Notes: generated by a model from the letters alone, not told the origin. Positions 48,037 through 56,548 are shown, counted from the stretch's first letter. The stretch: 64,000 nucleotides of DNA from Candidatus Microthrix subdominans (GCA_016719385.1 JADJZA010000008.1:310001-374000), one strand, 5' to 3'. Numbers and translations: made by a program.

Positions 48037-49041
48037 ATGTCATTAAGTCCTGGTACGTCACGTCGGCCCAACGCAAAGCGCCTGCCGCTTCGCCGGGCGG
48101 CGCTGTTCGCTCTGGTCGCTGCACCCTTGGGGGCGGCGACGCTCTCGTGTACGGCCGCCCCGGCGGAGTACTGGTCGCCGACCGGTCCGTGCGGGACGAC
48201 CGATTCCACGGTGGTGCCTGCCGGCGTGACCTCGATGACCGTCACGGTCGAGGGTGCGAAGGGTGGCAATGCTGGGGCACAGGGTGGCTCACCCGACTCC
48301 GGCCTTGGTTCCCGCGGCGGCTCCGCAACGTCGACGTTTACGGTCACGCCGGGCCAAACCATCTCGGCCACGGTGGGCTGCGAGGGCGGTAACGGCGAGA
48401 ACGCTCCTGCGCCCAAGGTGGATCCCTCAGCCGGCTGGAGCAGCGGTGGTGGCGCTGGTCGTGGCCACCGGGCAACCGGTGGTGGTGCGGCCAGCGGTGG
48501 CGGCGGCGCCTCCTCGGGTGTGTGCATCGGGGATACCTGTGACTCCAGCGCTGTGGCGTCGACCCTCGTGGTTGCCGGCGGCGGCGGCGGCGGCGGCATG
48601 TCCACGTGTGCCTTCCAGAACGGCGGCATTGGCGGCGCCGGCGGCAACGCCGGCTCGACCGCTGCCGGCGGAGGTTCAGGTCCGTCCGGGGCCGACGGTG
48701 GTGTCGGATCGAAGACGGGCATTGGCCCCACCCCAGGTGGCGGTGCAGGTGGCGCCAACACCAACTCGACTCCTGGCCCGAACGGCGTGTCGAGCCCTGA
48801 CACCAGCCAGAGCGGCATCGGAACGTCGAGTTCCGGCGGCGGCGGCGGCGCCGGCTACCGAGGCGGCTCGCCCGGCGGCATGTTCCAGTACGACTTCCTC
48901 ACTGCCTCGGCCCTGTGTCACGCAGGCGGCGGCGGCGGTGGCGGCTCGTCGTGGATCGCCAATTCGGGGAGCACGCTCTTCGGCACGGCAGCCCAGGACG
49001 CCGGTCGGGTCCTGGTGAGCTTCGCTCAGCCGGGCAGCTAA
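48037..49041 (+). CDS. Glycine-rich secreted lipoprotein
   Basis: The 334-aa protein has a basic signal peptide (RRPNAKRLPLRRAALFALV) and a lipobox ending LGAATLSC, so it is probably lipid-anchored outside the cell. A TVVPAGVTSMTVTVEGAKGG strand pair follows. The rest is about one-third glycine with scattered Cys pairs (VCIGDTC), and it ends in an RVLVSFAQPGS strand. This pattern resembles bacterial glycine-rich proteins with a beta-sandwich frame and long glycine loops seen at cell surfaces. Function is unknown; adhesion or envelope structure is possible. ATG 48037 has GGAGGAG 6 nt upstream. A strong hairpin follows the gene. Confidence 0.85.
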   Translation: MSLSPGTSRRPNAKRLPLRRAALFALVAAPLGAATLSCTAAPAEYWSPTGPCGTTDSTVVPAGVTSMTVTVEGAKGGNAGAQGGSPDSGLGSRGGSATSTFTVTPGQTISATVGCEGGNGENAPAPKVDPSAGWSSGGGAGRGHRATGGGAASGGGGASSGVCIGDTCDSSAVASTLVVAGGGGGGGMSTCAFQNGGIGGAGGNAGSTAAGGGSGPSGADGGVGSKTGIGPTPGGGAGGANTNSTPGPNGVSSPDTSQSGIGTSSSGGGGGAGYRGGSPGGMFQYDFLTASALCHAGGGGGGGSSWIANSGSTLFGTAAQDAGRVLVSFAQPGS

Positions 49042-49101
49042 TAGCCCCTGACGACGGCTCCTCATCGAGGAGCCAGGTTCACAACCGAGAAGTGCAATCG
49101 G

Positions 49102-49134
49102 ACATGCCCTCCAGGATCATCCTGGAGGGCATGT
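49102..49134 (+). terminator. Perfect 16-bp inverted repeat, likely terminator
   Basis: ACATGCCCTCCAGGAT and its exact reverse complement are separated by one base, giving a very stable hairpin 60 bp after the glycine-rich gene. No U-tract follows, so it could terminate transcription in the intrinsic actinobacterial style or protect the message end. It also separates the convergent NYN gene. Confidence 0.65.
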
Positions 49135-49168
49135 TCGCGTCCGCCCTGTAAGGGACGTGGGCCGATGC

Positions 49169-49879
49169 TCAGCGACCGGTGCCGCTGCCGGGGGAAAGCG
49201 GGCGAAGCGAGGGTGCGAAGACGCCGCCGGTGGGGAGGTGGGACAGGTCGAAACGGTCGAGCGGCTTCGGGAACAGGTTGGGGATGTCTTCTGGGTCGAT
49301 GAAGTCGTAGCCGGCCTCCTCGGTCCACCCGCACAGTTCGCGATAGGCGACAACGATCACGCGCCAGCCGGCGGCCTTGGCCGGGTCGCCGGCCACCCGT
49401 GCCAGGTCCTGGTCGGCCGAGCACACGAGCAGCGTTCCCGGCCGGTTCCGCTCGGCGAGCCGCTGCCCGGCCACGGCGACGATCGCGTCGTCGATGTCGC
49501 CCTCGTCCCGGTCCCGGCAGAACACGGTGAAGCCGCTCTGCCGGGCGGCGGTCACGAACGGGGCGACCTGGGTGGAACGAGCGGACACAACCGAGAGGAA
49601 CAGCAGCGCCTCGACATCGTAGGGCGAGCCGGGTTCATTTTTCGAAGGTGACGGCGGCCTCTGGTTGACCAACCAGCGACTGAACGCGTCGTATTGCGGT
49701 CGCACGATGGTGTGATGGTCGGCTCCGGTCACCGAGAACAGCGACGCGTCCATGTTGGGAGCGTCCCAGAGGCACACGGTCAACGGTCGCCGCTGGTCGT
49801 GGTGGTCGGGGACCGCCACCTGCGGCACCGGGTAGTCGCTTCCGTGAGCGACCACATCTTCGAGGTTGGGCTTACGCAT
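49169..49879 (-). CDS. NYN-domain (PIN-like) putative ribonuclease
   Basis: The 236-aa protein has the acidic pattern of NYN nucleases: WDAPNMDASL on the first strand (Asp and Asn), GDIDDAIVAVAGQRLAE on a central helix, and LLVCSADQDLARVAG with the SxDxD triad. The fold matches PIN-like ribonucleases that process RNA. It ends in a Pro/Gly/Ser tail. The start at 49879 (MRKPNLEDVVAHG) has TGGAG 7 nt upstream; 13 residues further upstream in frame are unlikely to be translated. It stands alone, and its RNA target is unknown. Confidence 0.85.
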   Translation of the reverse strand: MRKPNLEDVVAHGSDYPVPQVAVPDHHDQRRPLTVCLWDAPNMDASLFSVTGADHHTIVRPQYDAFSRWLVNQRPPSPSKNEPGSPYDVEALLFLSVVSARSTQVAPFVTAARQSGFTVFCRDRDEGDIDDAIVAVAGQRLAERNRPGTLLVCSADQDLARVAGDPAKAAGWRVIVVAYRELCGWTEEAGYDFIDPEDIPNLFPKPLDRFDLSHLPTGGVFAPSLRPLSPGSGTGR

Positions 49880-50066
49880 AGATTCTCCAGGCAATTGCGG
49901 CGACACCGGCCGCGCCACCTGGAAGGTGCCACCTACTCGTCGTAACGGCCCAACCTACCGGTCGGTGGGTGTGAGAAGAACGACAGGGGCGATTCGGTGG
50001 TGTGGCCTCTCGGCATCCTCGCCCCGACCGCCGGAAATCCTCGTTATGTCAAGTAGTGTCGAAAGC

Positions 50067-50843
50067 TCAGCTTCCCACTCTTCGGCGAGCGACCGAGCGC
50101 AGCGCCTTGAGCGGCTCTCCCATCCCCGGGTAGGCGGTCGCAACGCGAGCCGGCAGTGAACGGTTTCGACGGATCCAAGAATCGAGTGCCGGCCCGGACT
50201 CGAAACTGGAGATCAACGCGTGGCGGGGTTGATCGCCCCGGTGCACCACCACGTGCCACAGCCGCTGCGTGTCCACAACGAAGCGCGATCCGCGGTGCAA
50301 GGGAATCCGGATCTCGGTGGTCGGATCGGGGTACCCGTCAGCGTCGCTGTCCATCAGCATCATGTAGCTGTCGGGATTGTCGCTGAGCTCGAGCCAGGAC
50401 CGCACGATCCATCCGGCACCGTCGGGGTTGTAGCGGTTGTTCTGGTCACGGTGCAGCATGGCTTTGGCCACTCGCCTGTCCTGCGGTTCGAGGCGAATCA
50501 CCCGAACACGACCGAAGTTGGCACCCACGCCTTCGACGTAGCGCTTGAGGGCCGGCGCCTTCCTCGCGTTGGCCGTCCAGAGACCGTCCTTGTCGGCTCG
50601 TCGACGGCTGGAGAAACCGACGCAGTTCATTTCGCCGTCCACCGAGGCCAGCGGGGCGAAGTGCGTGTCGCCCCCGGACTTCCAGTCGAGATAGTCCAGT
50701 GCGAGCCACTCCCCCTCTGGACAGACGTCCGGCGCGTTCCGCAGCCGGACGACACCGGTCGCAGCGAGCACCTTGAGGCGGGAGTGGGAGGTGTTCCGCT
50801 CGATGGCCCGGCTGAGCTCGACGTCGAAGGGCAACAGCGTCAC
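50067..50843 (-). CDS. Aspartyl/asparaginyl beta-hydroxylase-like (2-oxoglutarate/Fe) protein
   Basis: The 258-aa protein resembles cupin-type aspartyl/asparaginyl hydroxylases. AMLHRDQNN has H131 and D133 in the HxD iron pattern, and RLWHVVVHRGDQPRHALI provides the distal His (H197 or H201) and an Arg for 2-oxoglutarate. The N-terminal 110 residues are a separate helical part (FDVELSRAIERNTSHSRLKVL). It starts inside the stop of the macrodomain gene (ATGA, 4 bp), so the two are coupled. The target could be a protein or small molecule; nothing in the sequence decides this. Confidence 0.82.
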   Translation of the reverse strand: MTLLPFDVELSRAIERNTSHSRLKVLAATGVVRLRNAPDVCPEGEWLALDYLDWKSGGDTHFAPLASVDGEMNCVGFSSRRRADKDGLWTANARKAPALKRYVEGVGANFGRVRVIRLEPQDRRVAKAMLHRDQNNRYNPDGAGWIVRSWLELSDNPDSYMMLMDSDADGYPDPTTEIRIPLHRGSRFVVDTQRLWHVVVHRGDQPRHALISSFESGPALDSWIRRNRSLPARVATAYPGMGEPLKALRSVARRRVGS

Positions 50844-51358
50844 GACGCCGCTCCAACCAGCTTGTGCCAGCGCTCGGCGACTTCGGCCTCAAAGGCCACG
50901 AAGCGGATTTCCCCACCCCACTCGGGGTGATCGGCCTCCCACCTGGTTGCAGCATCGGTGATGACCGCCAGCGCCTCATCGATCGGATAGCCGTAGATCC
51001 CGGCCGAGATGGCGGGCATGGCCACCGAACGGGCGTCGAGCGACACAACCGCGTCCAACGCTGCCGTGACCGTTGCGGCCAGCTTGGTCGGGTCGTCGTC
51101 GGATCCCGAGTAGATCGGCCCGGCAACATGCACGATCCAGGTGGCGACCATGTCCCCGGCGGTGGTGACCGCCGCCTGACCGTCGGCCAGCGGTCCGTGT
51201 TCGGCCACCCACGAATCAGACTCGGACTGAACGGACGGCCCGCCCGCCCGGACGAGTGCGGCTGCCACTCCCCCGCCGTGCGCCAGCTGCCGGTTGGCGG
51301 CGTTAACCACCACCTGGGTGTCCTGTCGGGTGAGGTCTCCTGCAACCACCGTGATCAT
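50840..51358 (-). CDS. Macrodomain protein (O-acetyl-ADP-ribose deacetylase-like)
   Basis: The 172-aa protein is a single macrodomain, a binder or hydrolase of ADP-ribose derivatives. ITVVAGDLTRQDTQVVVNAANRQLAHGGGVAAAL is the classic start (pieces VVNAAN and HGGGVA), and AMPAISAGIYGYPIDEAL holds the second loop that grips the diphosphate. The catalytic-site residues of MacroD deacetylases (Asn in NAAN and the GGGV loop) are present. CAGACT lies 7 nt before the ATG. No ADP-ribosyltransferase is visible nearby, so a role against a toxin cannot be claimed. Confidence 0.93.
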   Translation of the reverse strand: MITVVAGDLTRQDTQVVVNAANRQLAHGGGVAAALVRAGGPSVQSESDSWVAEHGPLADGQAAVTTAGDMVATWIVHVAGPIYSGSDDDPTKLAATVTAALDAVVSLDARSVAMPAISAGIYGYPIDEALAVITDAATRWEADHPEWGGEIRFVAFEAEVAERWHKLVGAAS

Positions 51359-51396
51359 GGGGATCAGTCTGCACGAATTTCACGGTTCCGTCGCCG

Positions 51397-51804
51397 TCAG
51401 CCGCTCATGCGCTCCTCCACCCAGTCGACCTCGAGGCGCCTGGACGCAAACCGCCACCCTTCAAGGCGGCGCACGTAGGCGTCCTGATACCGAATGAACA
51501 CCACTCGATCTTCGCGTCGACCATCGGTCTCAACGAAATGATGCGCCTGGCAGTAGACCTCTCCGGTCGCTTCGTCGCCATCGAGGTCCACTCGGCGCTG
51601 GCCGAGATGGTGGAACGTGCCGGAGTAGCGACGCAGCCCCTCCAGCGCCGCTGCGATGTCGCGCCGGCCGCTGCGCAACGCCCCCGGAGGCTCCAGGGTG
51701 CCCGACTCCAAGAACAGTTCCGCCACCGCATCGAAGCGACGACGGTCCACGCCCTCGGCGTACTCAATGGCCAACGAACGGATCTGTTCGCTCTCGCTCT
51801 TCAT
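51397..51804 (-). CDS. SnoaL-like (NTF2-fold) protein
   Basis: The 135-aa protein has the NTF2/SnoaL pattern: IRSLAIEYAEGVDRRRFDAVAELF, a conserved SGTLEPPG, FHHLGQRRVDLDGDEATGEVYCQAHH, and a final WRFASRRLEVDWVEE strand. Such proteins bind or isomerise small hydrophobic compounds, often steroids. AAGGAGG lies 11 nt before the ATG. A second member of the same fold lies at 60273-60773. The substrate is unknown. Confidence 0.88.
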   Translation of the reverse strand: MKSESEQIRSLAIEYAEGVDRRRFDAVAELFLESGTLEPPGALRSGRRDIAAALEGLRRYSGTFHHLGQRRVDLDGDEATGEVYCQAHHFVETDGRREDRVVFIRYQDAYVRRLEGWRFASRRLEVDWVEERMSG

Positions 51805-51863
51805 CCTTCTGGGCCTCCTTCGTGGATCCCGCTGATGCCATCGTCATGTGCTACCAAACCTCC

Positions 51864-52442
51864 ATGACCCAACGACCCGCCGACGTCCCACCGATCGACG
51901 AGTGGACGGCGTTGCTCCTCGGCAAGGTGGCGGTGATCACGGGTGGGGGCGACGGTATCGGAGCCGCCATCGCCACCATGTTTGCCCAGCATGGGGCCAC
52001 CGTGGAGATCGCCGAGATCGATCGACCGAGGCGGCGGTTCGATCGTCAACATCCACTCGGTCGAGGGCACTCGCGGGTTTCCAGGCGAGCCGGTCTATGC
52101 CGCCATGAAGGCCGGGGCCAGCCACTTCACCCAGTCGCTTGCCGCCGGATACGGACGCAAGGGCATCCGCTGCAACGGCATCGGGTCCGACCTGATCCAG
52201 ACCCCGCAGGTCGACTACCTGGCCGGACACGACGATCACGATGAGCGTTGGGAATCCTGGGCCCTGGTGGTCGCGTCGGCTGGCCCGACGACGTGGCCCG
52301 CGTCGCCCTGTTTCTCGCCAGTGACCTGTCCGCCTTCGTCACCGGCCACAACATCCCGGTCGACGGCGGCACCCTCGCCCAGTCCGGCTGGTTCTACAGC
52401 CCGCAAGCCAGGCGGTTCGTCAACCGGCCCGTCGACCTGTAG
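51864..52442 (+). pseudogene. Short-chain dehydrogenase remnant (deleted and frameshifted)
   Basis: The first frame reads GKVAVITGGGDGIGAAIATMF with the Rossmann TGxxxGIG motif up to about 52020. The sequence then jumps frame directly to GGGSIVNIHSVEG, the strand that normally lies about 85 residues further on, followed by YAAMKAGASHFTQSLA with the catalytic YxxxK. A second frame change near 52250 is needed to reach DDVARVALFLASDLSAF and the normal C-terminus VDGG. One internal deletion and two frame changes mean no functional enzyme. Flanking genes are intact. Confidence 0.88.
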
Positions 52443-52466
52443 GCGACCGCAACCCGGCCTCCGGCG

Positions 52467-53429
52467 TTACTTCACCGCTGATTGAAACGCCGCAACCACC
52501 TCGGTCAGGCGCTCGGTGGCGGGCCCCACGCCATCGGGCACGGTGATGGGCACCTTGAAGTCGGTGATGCCGAGCTCGACCAGCGGCGGCGCCGCCGACA
52601 TGGTTGGGGCCAAGTCGAGTTCGCCGTTGTCGTCTCGCACCCCCCGCAGGTAGGTGGTGACCTGAACGGTCGCCGGGTCGCGTCCGAGGTCCTCCATCGC
52701 TTGGCGCATCTCGCGGACGCCACGCGACGGGTCGGCCACGGCCGGCCCCCAGGGGATCCAGCCGGTGCCGAAGCGGGCCAAGCGTTCCATGGCTCTGGGC
52801 TGAACGGTGCCGCCCACCCACACCGGGACGCCCCCGGGTTGCACCGGCTTGGGCATCGCGTGGATGCCGTCAAAGCTCAGCTCGGGCGCGTCGTAGCCGG
52901 CCCGCTCCTCAGTCCAGAGCGTCCGGCATACCTCGAGCGTGTGGTCGAGTTGCCGGCCGCGGCTGGCGAAGTCGAGCCCGGCGGCCTCGTACTCCTCTTT
53001 CTGCCAGCCGACTCCAACGCCGAGGTCGAGTCGCCCGCCGGAGAGCACGTCGAGCGTGGCGGCGGTCTTGGCGAGTACCACGGGGCGCCGCAGCGCTGCG
53101 AGCAGGATGCTGGTGCCCAGCCGCACCCGCTCGGTTTGCCCGGCGAGGAACGCCAGAGTCGTCAACGGTTCGAGCCAGTGCCCGTCCGGCCCGGTCGGTT
53201 GACGCCCACCCTCGACCCCGCCGCTCTTCGGGTCGGCGTACGCCTCGGGTTGCTCACCGAATACCACGTGGTCGGACACGATGATGCGGTCGATGCCGGC
53301 GGCGTCGGCGGCCACCGCTGTGTCGACAAGCTGGTTCCAGCCTCCCGGATCCTCGGCCGCAAAGTTGCGGGGCTGGATCGTCAGCTGGGGGGGTCCGTCG
53401 TGCGGCTGGGGAGCGAGAGGCTGAGGCAC
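52467..53429 (-). CDS. LLM-class F420-dependent oxidoreductase
   Basis: The 320-aa protein belongs to the luciferase-like monooxygenase fold, in actinobacteria usually using F420. Typical elements are AADAAGIDRIIVSDHVVFGE, LEPLTTLAFLAGQTERVRLGTSI, RRPVVLAKTAATLDVLSGGRLDLGVGVGWQKEEYEAAG (pieces LDVLSGGR and GVGVGWQ) and PVWVGGTVQPRAMERLARFGTGW. These are cofactor and barrel signatures. The substrate is not predictable. The start is fixed by a leaderless hexamer at 53436. Convergent with the SDR remnant. Confidence 0.92.
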   Translation of the reverse strand: MPQPLAPQPHDGPPQLTIQPRNFAAEDPGGWNQLVDTAVAADAAGIDRIIVSDHVVFGEQPEAYADPKSGGVEGGRQPTGPDGHWLEPLTTLAFLAGQTERVRLGTSILLAALRRPVVLAKTAATLDVLSGGRLDLGVGVGWQKEEYEAAGLDFASRGRQLDHTLEVCRTLWTEERAGYDAPELSFDGIHAMPKPVQPGGVPVWVGGTVQPRAMERLARFGTGWIPWGPAVADPSRGVREMRQAMEDLGRDPATVQVTTYLRGVRDDNGELDLAPTMSAAPPLVELGITDFKVPITVPDGVGPATERLTEVVAAFQSAVK

Positions 53430-53435
53430 CCGGTG

Positions 53436-53441
53436 ACCCTA
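53436..53441 (-). promoter_or_regulatory. Leaderless -10 hexamer TAGGGT (minus strand)
   Basis: On the minus strand TAGGGT lies 6 nt before the GTG at 53429 of the LLM oxidoreductase gene. Confidence 0.5.
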
Positions 53442-53522
53442 CCGACCGGCCAAACCAGGCGCCGCGTCGACGTCGCTCCCCTCCCGTAACATGGCACGGT
53501 TGCCCAGCCCAGGAGGCCGCCC

Positions 53523-54272
53523 GTGGCCGGAGCCATCGACAGGATCTTCCACCCTGCCATCGAACGGGTGGCCCGCACCCGGTATGAGCCCGCCCGAGAG
53601 GTGGTCGCCGGGTTGCAGCTGAAATACCGGCCCGGCAACGCCGATGAGCTGATCAAGCTGATCGCGAAGCGCTATACCCGGGAGTTGGCTGCGGTGTCCG
53701 CCCTCGCCGGCGGCGCTGCGGCCATTCCGGGTGCCGGTACGGGCACGGTGCTGGCGTCGAGCACGGTCGACCTTGCCTACTCGATCACCAAGATGGGGGA
53801 GATGATACTGGCGATCGGCATCGCCGCCGGCCACGACGCCGAGTCGCTCGAGCAACGGCGCAGCTGGGTGGTCAGCGTCCTGACGATGGCCAACGGCGCC
53901 GCGGCCGGACTTGAGGGCGTGGCCGGGCGCATCGGCTCCGCTGGCGGGGCCAGCCTGGTCGGCCGAATCCCCGACGAGAACCTGTCGTCGATCAACGCCA
54001 AGCTGAGCGCCCAGGTGCTGACCAAGTTCGGTATCGAGCAAGGAGCGCTTCGCCTCGGCCGCCTGGTGCCTTTCGGGATCGGCGCAGGCATCGGCGCCGG
54101 CGGGTCGGCGTTGATTACCCGATCGACCGCCAAGGCGGCACGCAAGTTCTTTGAACATGAGCCGGCCGGCGGTCGCATCGACGATCGATGCGTGACCGAT
54201 CTTGACGTGGCAGGTCGATCGATCGAGGGGTCGATCCAGGCTCGCGCGATGGCGTCGCCCACGGAGGCGTGA
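53523..54272 (+). CDS. EcsC-like protein
   Basis: The 249-aa protein has an Ala/Gly-rich amphipathic core, LAGGAAAIPGAGTGTVLASSTVDLAYSITKMGEMILAIG, given here by its pieces GGAAAIPGAGTG and DLAYSITKMGEM. This resembles the EcsC family; a second hydrophobic Gly-rich segment (GIGAGIGAGGSALI) lies near the end. EcsC proteins are of unclear function and probably membrane-associated. GTG 53523 follows AGGAGG 6-7 nt upstream. Certainty of the family is moderate. Confidence 0.75.
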   Translation: MAGAIDRIFHPAIERVARTRYEPAREVVAGLQLKYRPGNADELIKLIAKRYTRELAAVSALAGGAAAIPGAGTGTVLASSTVDLAYSITKMGEMILAIGIAAGHDAESLEQRRSWVVSVLTMANGAAAGLEGVAGRIGSAGGASLVGRIPDENLSSINAKLSAQVLTKFGIEQGALRLGRLVPFGIGAGIGAGGSALITRSTAKAARKFFEHEPAGGRIDDRCVTDLDVAGRSIEGSIQARAMASPTEA

Positions 54273-54275
54273 CCC

Positions 54276-54410
54276 GTGCTGTTCCTCGCGGGACACAAGC
54301 CAAAGCCTGCACCTCCCCTGCGCATCGGGTCGTCGACGCCGGCGCAGGACCACGCACGGGCGTTGGCTGAGGGACTCGAAGGGGCCGCCTGTGAGCTGAG
54401 CGCCATCTGA
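54276..54410 (+). CDS. Possible 44-aa small protein
   Basis: A GTG with GGAGG about 9 nt upstream opens a 44-codon frame, VLFLAGHKPKPAPPLR to the end CELSAI. It starts 3 bp after the EcsC-like gene, so coupling is possible. There is no recognisable motif; it may be chance. Confidence 0.3.
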   Translation: MLFLAGHKPKPAPPLRIGSSTPAQDHARALAEGLEGAACELSAI

Positions 54411-54741
54411 CCTCCCAAGGCTTGACCGCAGCTGCTGGGGAGCTCCGCAGTGGCGGTCACGAAGTCGTAGCAACGCCCTCGACCGCGGAATAGTCGCAAC
54501 GGTCCCACCGCAAGCGTCAATCGTGCCGGGTCAGCGTTCGGGAATTGTCGCCCAGAGGTGCCCAGATGTCGTCGGGGTTGCTTGGGGTGCCCCTGTGGCG
54601 TCCCTTTCGCGCGGTTGGCCACCAGACCCGCAGCTCTGTCTGCGCGTCTCCCGTGTTGCGCCAGAGGAACTTCTAGAAAAATTTCGCCGTTCCGACGCCA
54701 TCGTCGGCTTGGTTGTCACAGGTGTTGATCAGACTGGTCCC
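54411..54741. other. Gap without a recognised gene
   Basis: Between the possible small protein and the second HNH gene I see no convincing coding frame, RNA gene or strong hairpin. CAGACT at about 54730-54735, 6 nt before ATG 54742, is a weak leaderless-type hexamer for the HNH gene. Confidence 0.5.
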
Positions 54742-56163
54742 ATGGCTTCGATCACAGGTTTCGAGCCGGCCGGGACCGGTCCGGGCGATGGGGGTGGAGC
54801 GTTGGCGGCCCTGCGCCGGCGGTTGCGAAGCGATGAGTTGGCGGCCTGCTCGGCGGCCGGTTTGGGGGTGGCCGATCGGGCGGCTGCTGAGGCGTTGGCT
54901 GATGCTGGGTTGGCGATCGACGAGTTGTTTGTGGCTGGGGTGGACCCGGTTGATTCTCGTGATGCGGTCGTGTGGATCGAAGAGTTGGAGCGTCTGGGGC
55001 GTCGGGTGGATGCGGCCCGGTCGGTGTTGGTGGAACGGATCGGGTCGAAGGTGTTGCACACCGCTGATGGGCATGGGTCGGCGAAGATCATGGTCCGCCA
55101 TGTTGCTCGTTTGACCGAGGCGGAGGCGTTGGCCCGGGCGAAGACCGCCAGGCTTGGCCGTCATCTGTCGAAGGTGACCGCCGCGTGGAAGGCCGGTGAG
55201 GTGTCGACGTGTGCGGTCCGTGCCCTGGGGCGGGTCGATGCGAACCCTCGGGTGATCGCGGCGATGTGTCAACGCGAGGACGAGTTCCTCGTCGACGCCA
55301 AGACGATGAGCGCCAAGAGCTTTGCGCACAGGGTGCACCGTTGGGCACGGCTGATCGACGAGGACGGCCCGACCCCGCCGAACGAACGCAACCATGCGAA
55401 GCGTGATGCCCGTTTGGTGCAGAACCCGTGGGATCTGTCGTGGGACCTGACCGGGTTCTTCGGCGCTGGGCAGGGTGCTGAGCTGCGGGAGATCCTCGAC
55501 CGGTATGTCGATGCCGAGTTCAAGGCCGATTGGGAGGCCGCCGTTGCCCGTTTGGGTGAGGAGGTGCTGGCCCGCGGTGGGATCTCCAAGGAGGACCTGG
55601 ACCGCACCGATGCCCAACGCCGCGCCGACGCCCTCGTGAAAATCTTCCGCGACGCCGCTGCTGGCGGCTCCGCGGTGCCCGTCGGCTGGGTGCATAACAT
55701 CCACTGGTCAGCCGCCGCGTACGAGGAAATGCTCGCAGCGATGGACCACGATCGTGCCCCACGGTTCGATCCGGACACGTTCATGTGTCGCACCGAGGAC
55801 GGCCACGACATCGACCCGACCGAAGCCGCCGCCAACAGCCTGCTCCACAAAGTCCGACGGGTGATCGTCAACGCGGCCGGTGTGGTGATCGATTTGGGCC
55901 GGGCGCGACGGTTCACCGGATCGGCAAGAACCGCCGCCACCGCCACATATACGCACTGCATCTGGCCGGGCTGTCACGCACCGGCCAGTCGCTGTGAGAT
56001 CGACCACCTCCACGAACACGGCAAAGGCGGAACAACACAACCGGCCAACGCAGCCCCGCTGTGCGGCAAACACAACCGCTGGAAACAGAAGGGCTTCCGG
56101 ATCCAGCGGGACCCGACCGGCAAATGGCACACCACCCGCCCCGACGGATCCCAGCTGGAATGA
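54742..56163 (+). CDS. DUF222 / HNH endonuclease domain protein (copy 2)
   Basis: The 473-aa protein is a paralogue of the HNH protein at 17337-18638. DUF222 occupies about residues 30-370. The HNH core CEIDHLHEHGKGGTTQPANAA, with NAAPLCGKHNRWKQKGF and zinc cysteines CIWPGC, is nearly identical to copy 1, ending in the same WHTTRPDGSQLE. The first half of the gene uses many codons ending in T or G (TTG, GTT), unlike the C-ending style of most neighbours, which may point to acquisition. ATG 54742 is the first in frame after the gap. The target is unknown. Confidence 0.9.
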   Translation: MASITGFEPAGTGPGDGGGALAALRRRLRSDELAACSAAGLGVADRAAAEALADAGLAIDELFVAGVDPVDSRDAVVWIEELERLGRRVDAARSVLVERIGSKVLHTADGHGSAKIMVRHVARLTEAEALARAKTARLGRHLSKVTAAWKAGEVSTCAVRALGRVDANPRVIAAMCQREDEFLVDAKTMSAKSFAHRVHRWARLIDEDGPTPPNERNHAKRDARLVQNPWDLSWDLTGFFGAGQGAELREILDRYVDAEFKADWEAAVARLGEEVLARGGISKEDLDRTDAQRRADALVKIFRDAAAGGSAVPVGWVHNIHWSAAAYEEMLAAMDHDRAPRFDPDTFMCRTEDGHDIDPTEAAANSLLHKVRRVIVNAAGVVIDLGRARRFTGSARTAATATYTHCIWPGCHAPASRCEIDHLHEHGKGGTTQPANAAPLCGKHNRWKQKGFRIQRDPTGKWHTTRPDGSQLE

Positions 56164-56243
56164 CCCAACGGGCGCTGAACGGCAACGGCCAATCCGCGCT
56201 CGCGCTCGACCGGCGGAGGCGGTTCCGGCCAGGCACGGGCCGG

Positions 56244-56249
56244 TACCCT
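56244..56249 (+). promoter_or_regulatory. Leaderless -10 hexamer TACCCT
   Basis: TACCCT lies 6 nt before ATG 56256. Confidence 0.45.
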
Positions 56250-56255
56250 GCGATC

Positions 56256-56516
56256 ATGGGAAACGAGCTGCCCCAGATGGGCGAGGTGGCACCGGCTCGC
56301 CGAAACGGCTGGCTGGCGGTAGCAGCCGTCATGATGGTCATCGGCGCGCTCGGAGTTTTCAATGCGCTGTGGATGTGGCTGGTCGAGCACCGCATGGTCT
56401 TCCTACTGGCGCTTCCGGTGAACCTTTTGATGGGGTATTGGCTGGTGATGGGGGCATGGCGGCGGGCCAACCCGACGTCGGCGGACCAGGCCGTCGCGGA
56501 TGGCAGATATCGCTAG
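56256..56516 (+). CDS. Small two-helix membrane protein (86 aa)
   Basis: The protein starts MGNELPQMGEVAPARRNG. It has membrane helices at about residues 18-42 and 44-66, separated by a short EHRM turn, and a polar C-terminus ending ADGRYR. No family is recognised. Its promoter hexamer and length make it a credible gene. It precedes the F420-type oxidoreductase by 32 bp. Confidence 0.75.
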   Translation: MGNELPQMGEVAPARRNGWLAVAAVMMVIGALGVFNALWMWLVEHRMVFLLALPVNLLMGYWLVMGAWRRANPTSADQAVADGRYR

Positions 56517-56536
56517 TACCGGTGCCGCAAGGTCGG

Positions 56537-56542
56537 TACGGT
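56537..56542 (+). promoter_or_regulatory. Leaderless -10 hexamer TACGGT
   Basis: TACGGT lies 6 nt before ATG 56549. Confidence 0.5.
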
Positions 56543-56548
56543 GGCTTG

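Noticed and set aside
49169..51358. Toxin-antitoxin or ADP-ribosylation defence cassette (NYN, macrodomain)
   Set aside because: No ADP-ribosyltransferase, toxin or antitoxin partner is visible, and the NYN gene is separated by 187 bp.
54411..54741. Hidden gene in the 330-bp gap
   Set aside because: Frames here are short or lack a start and composition is not coding-like.
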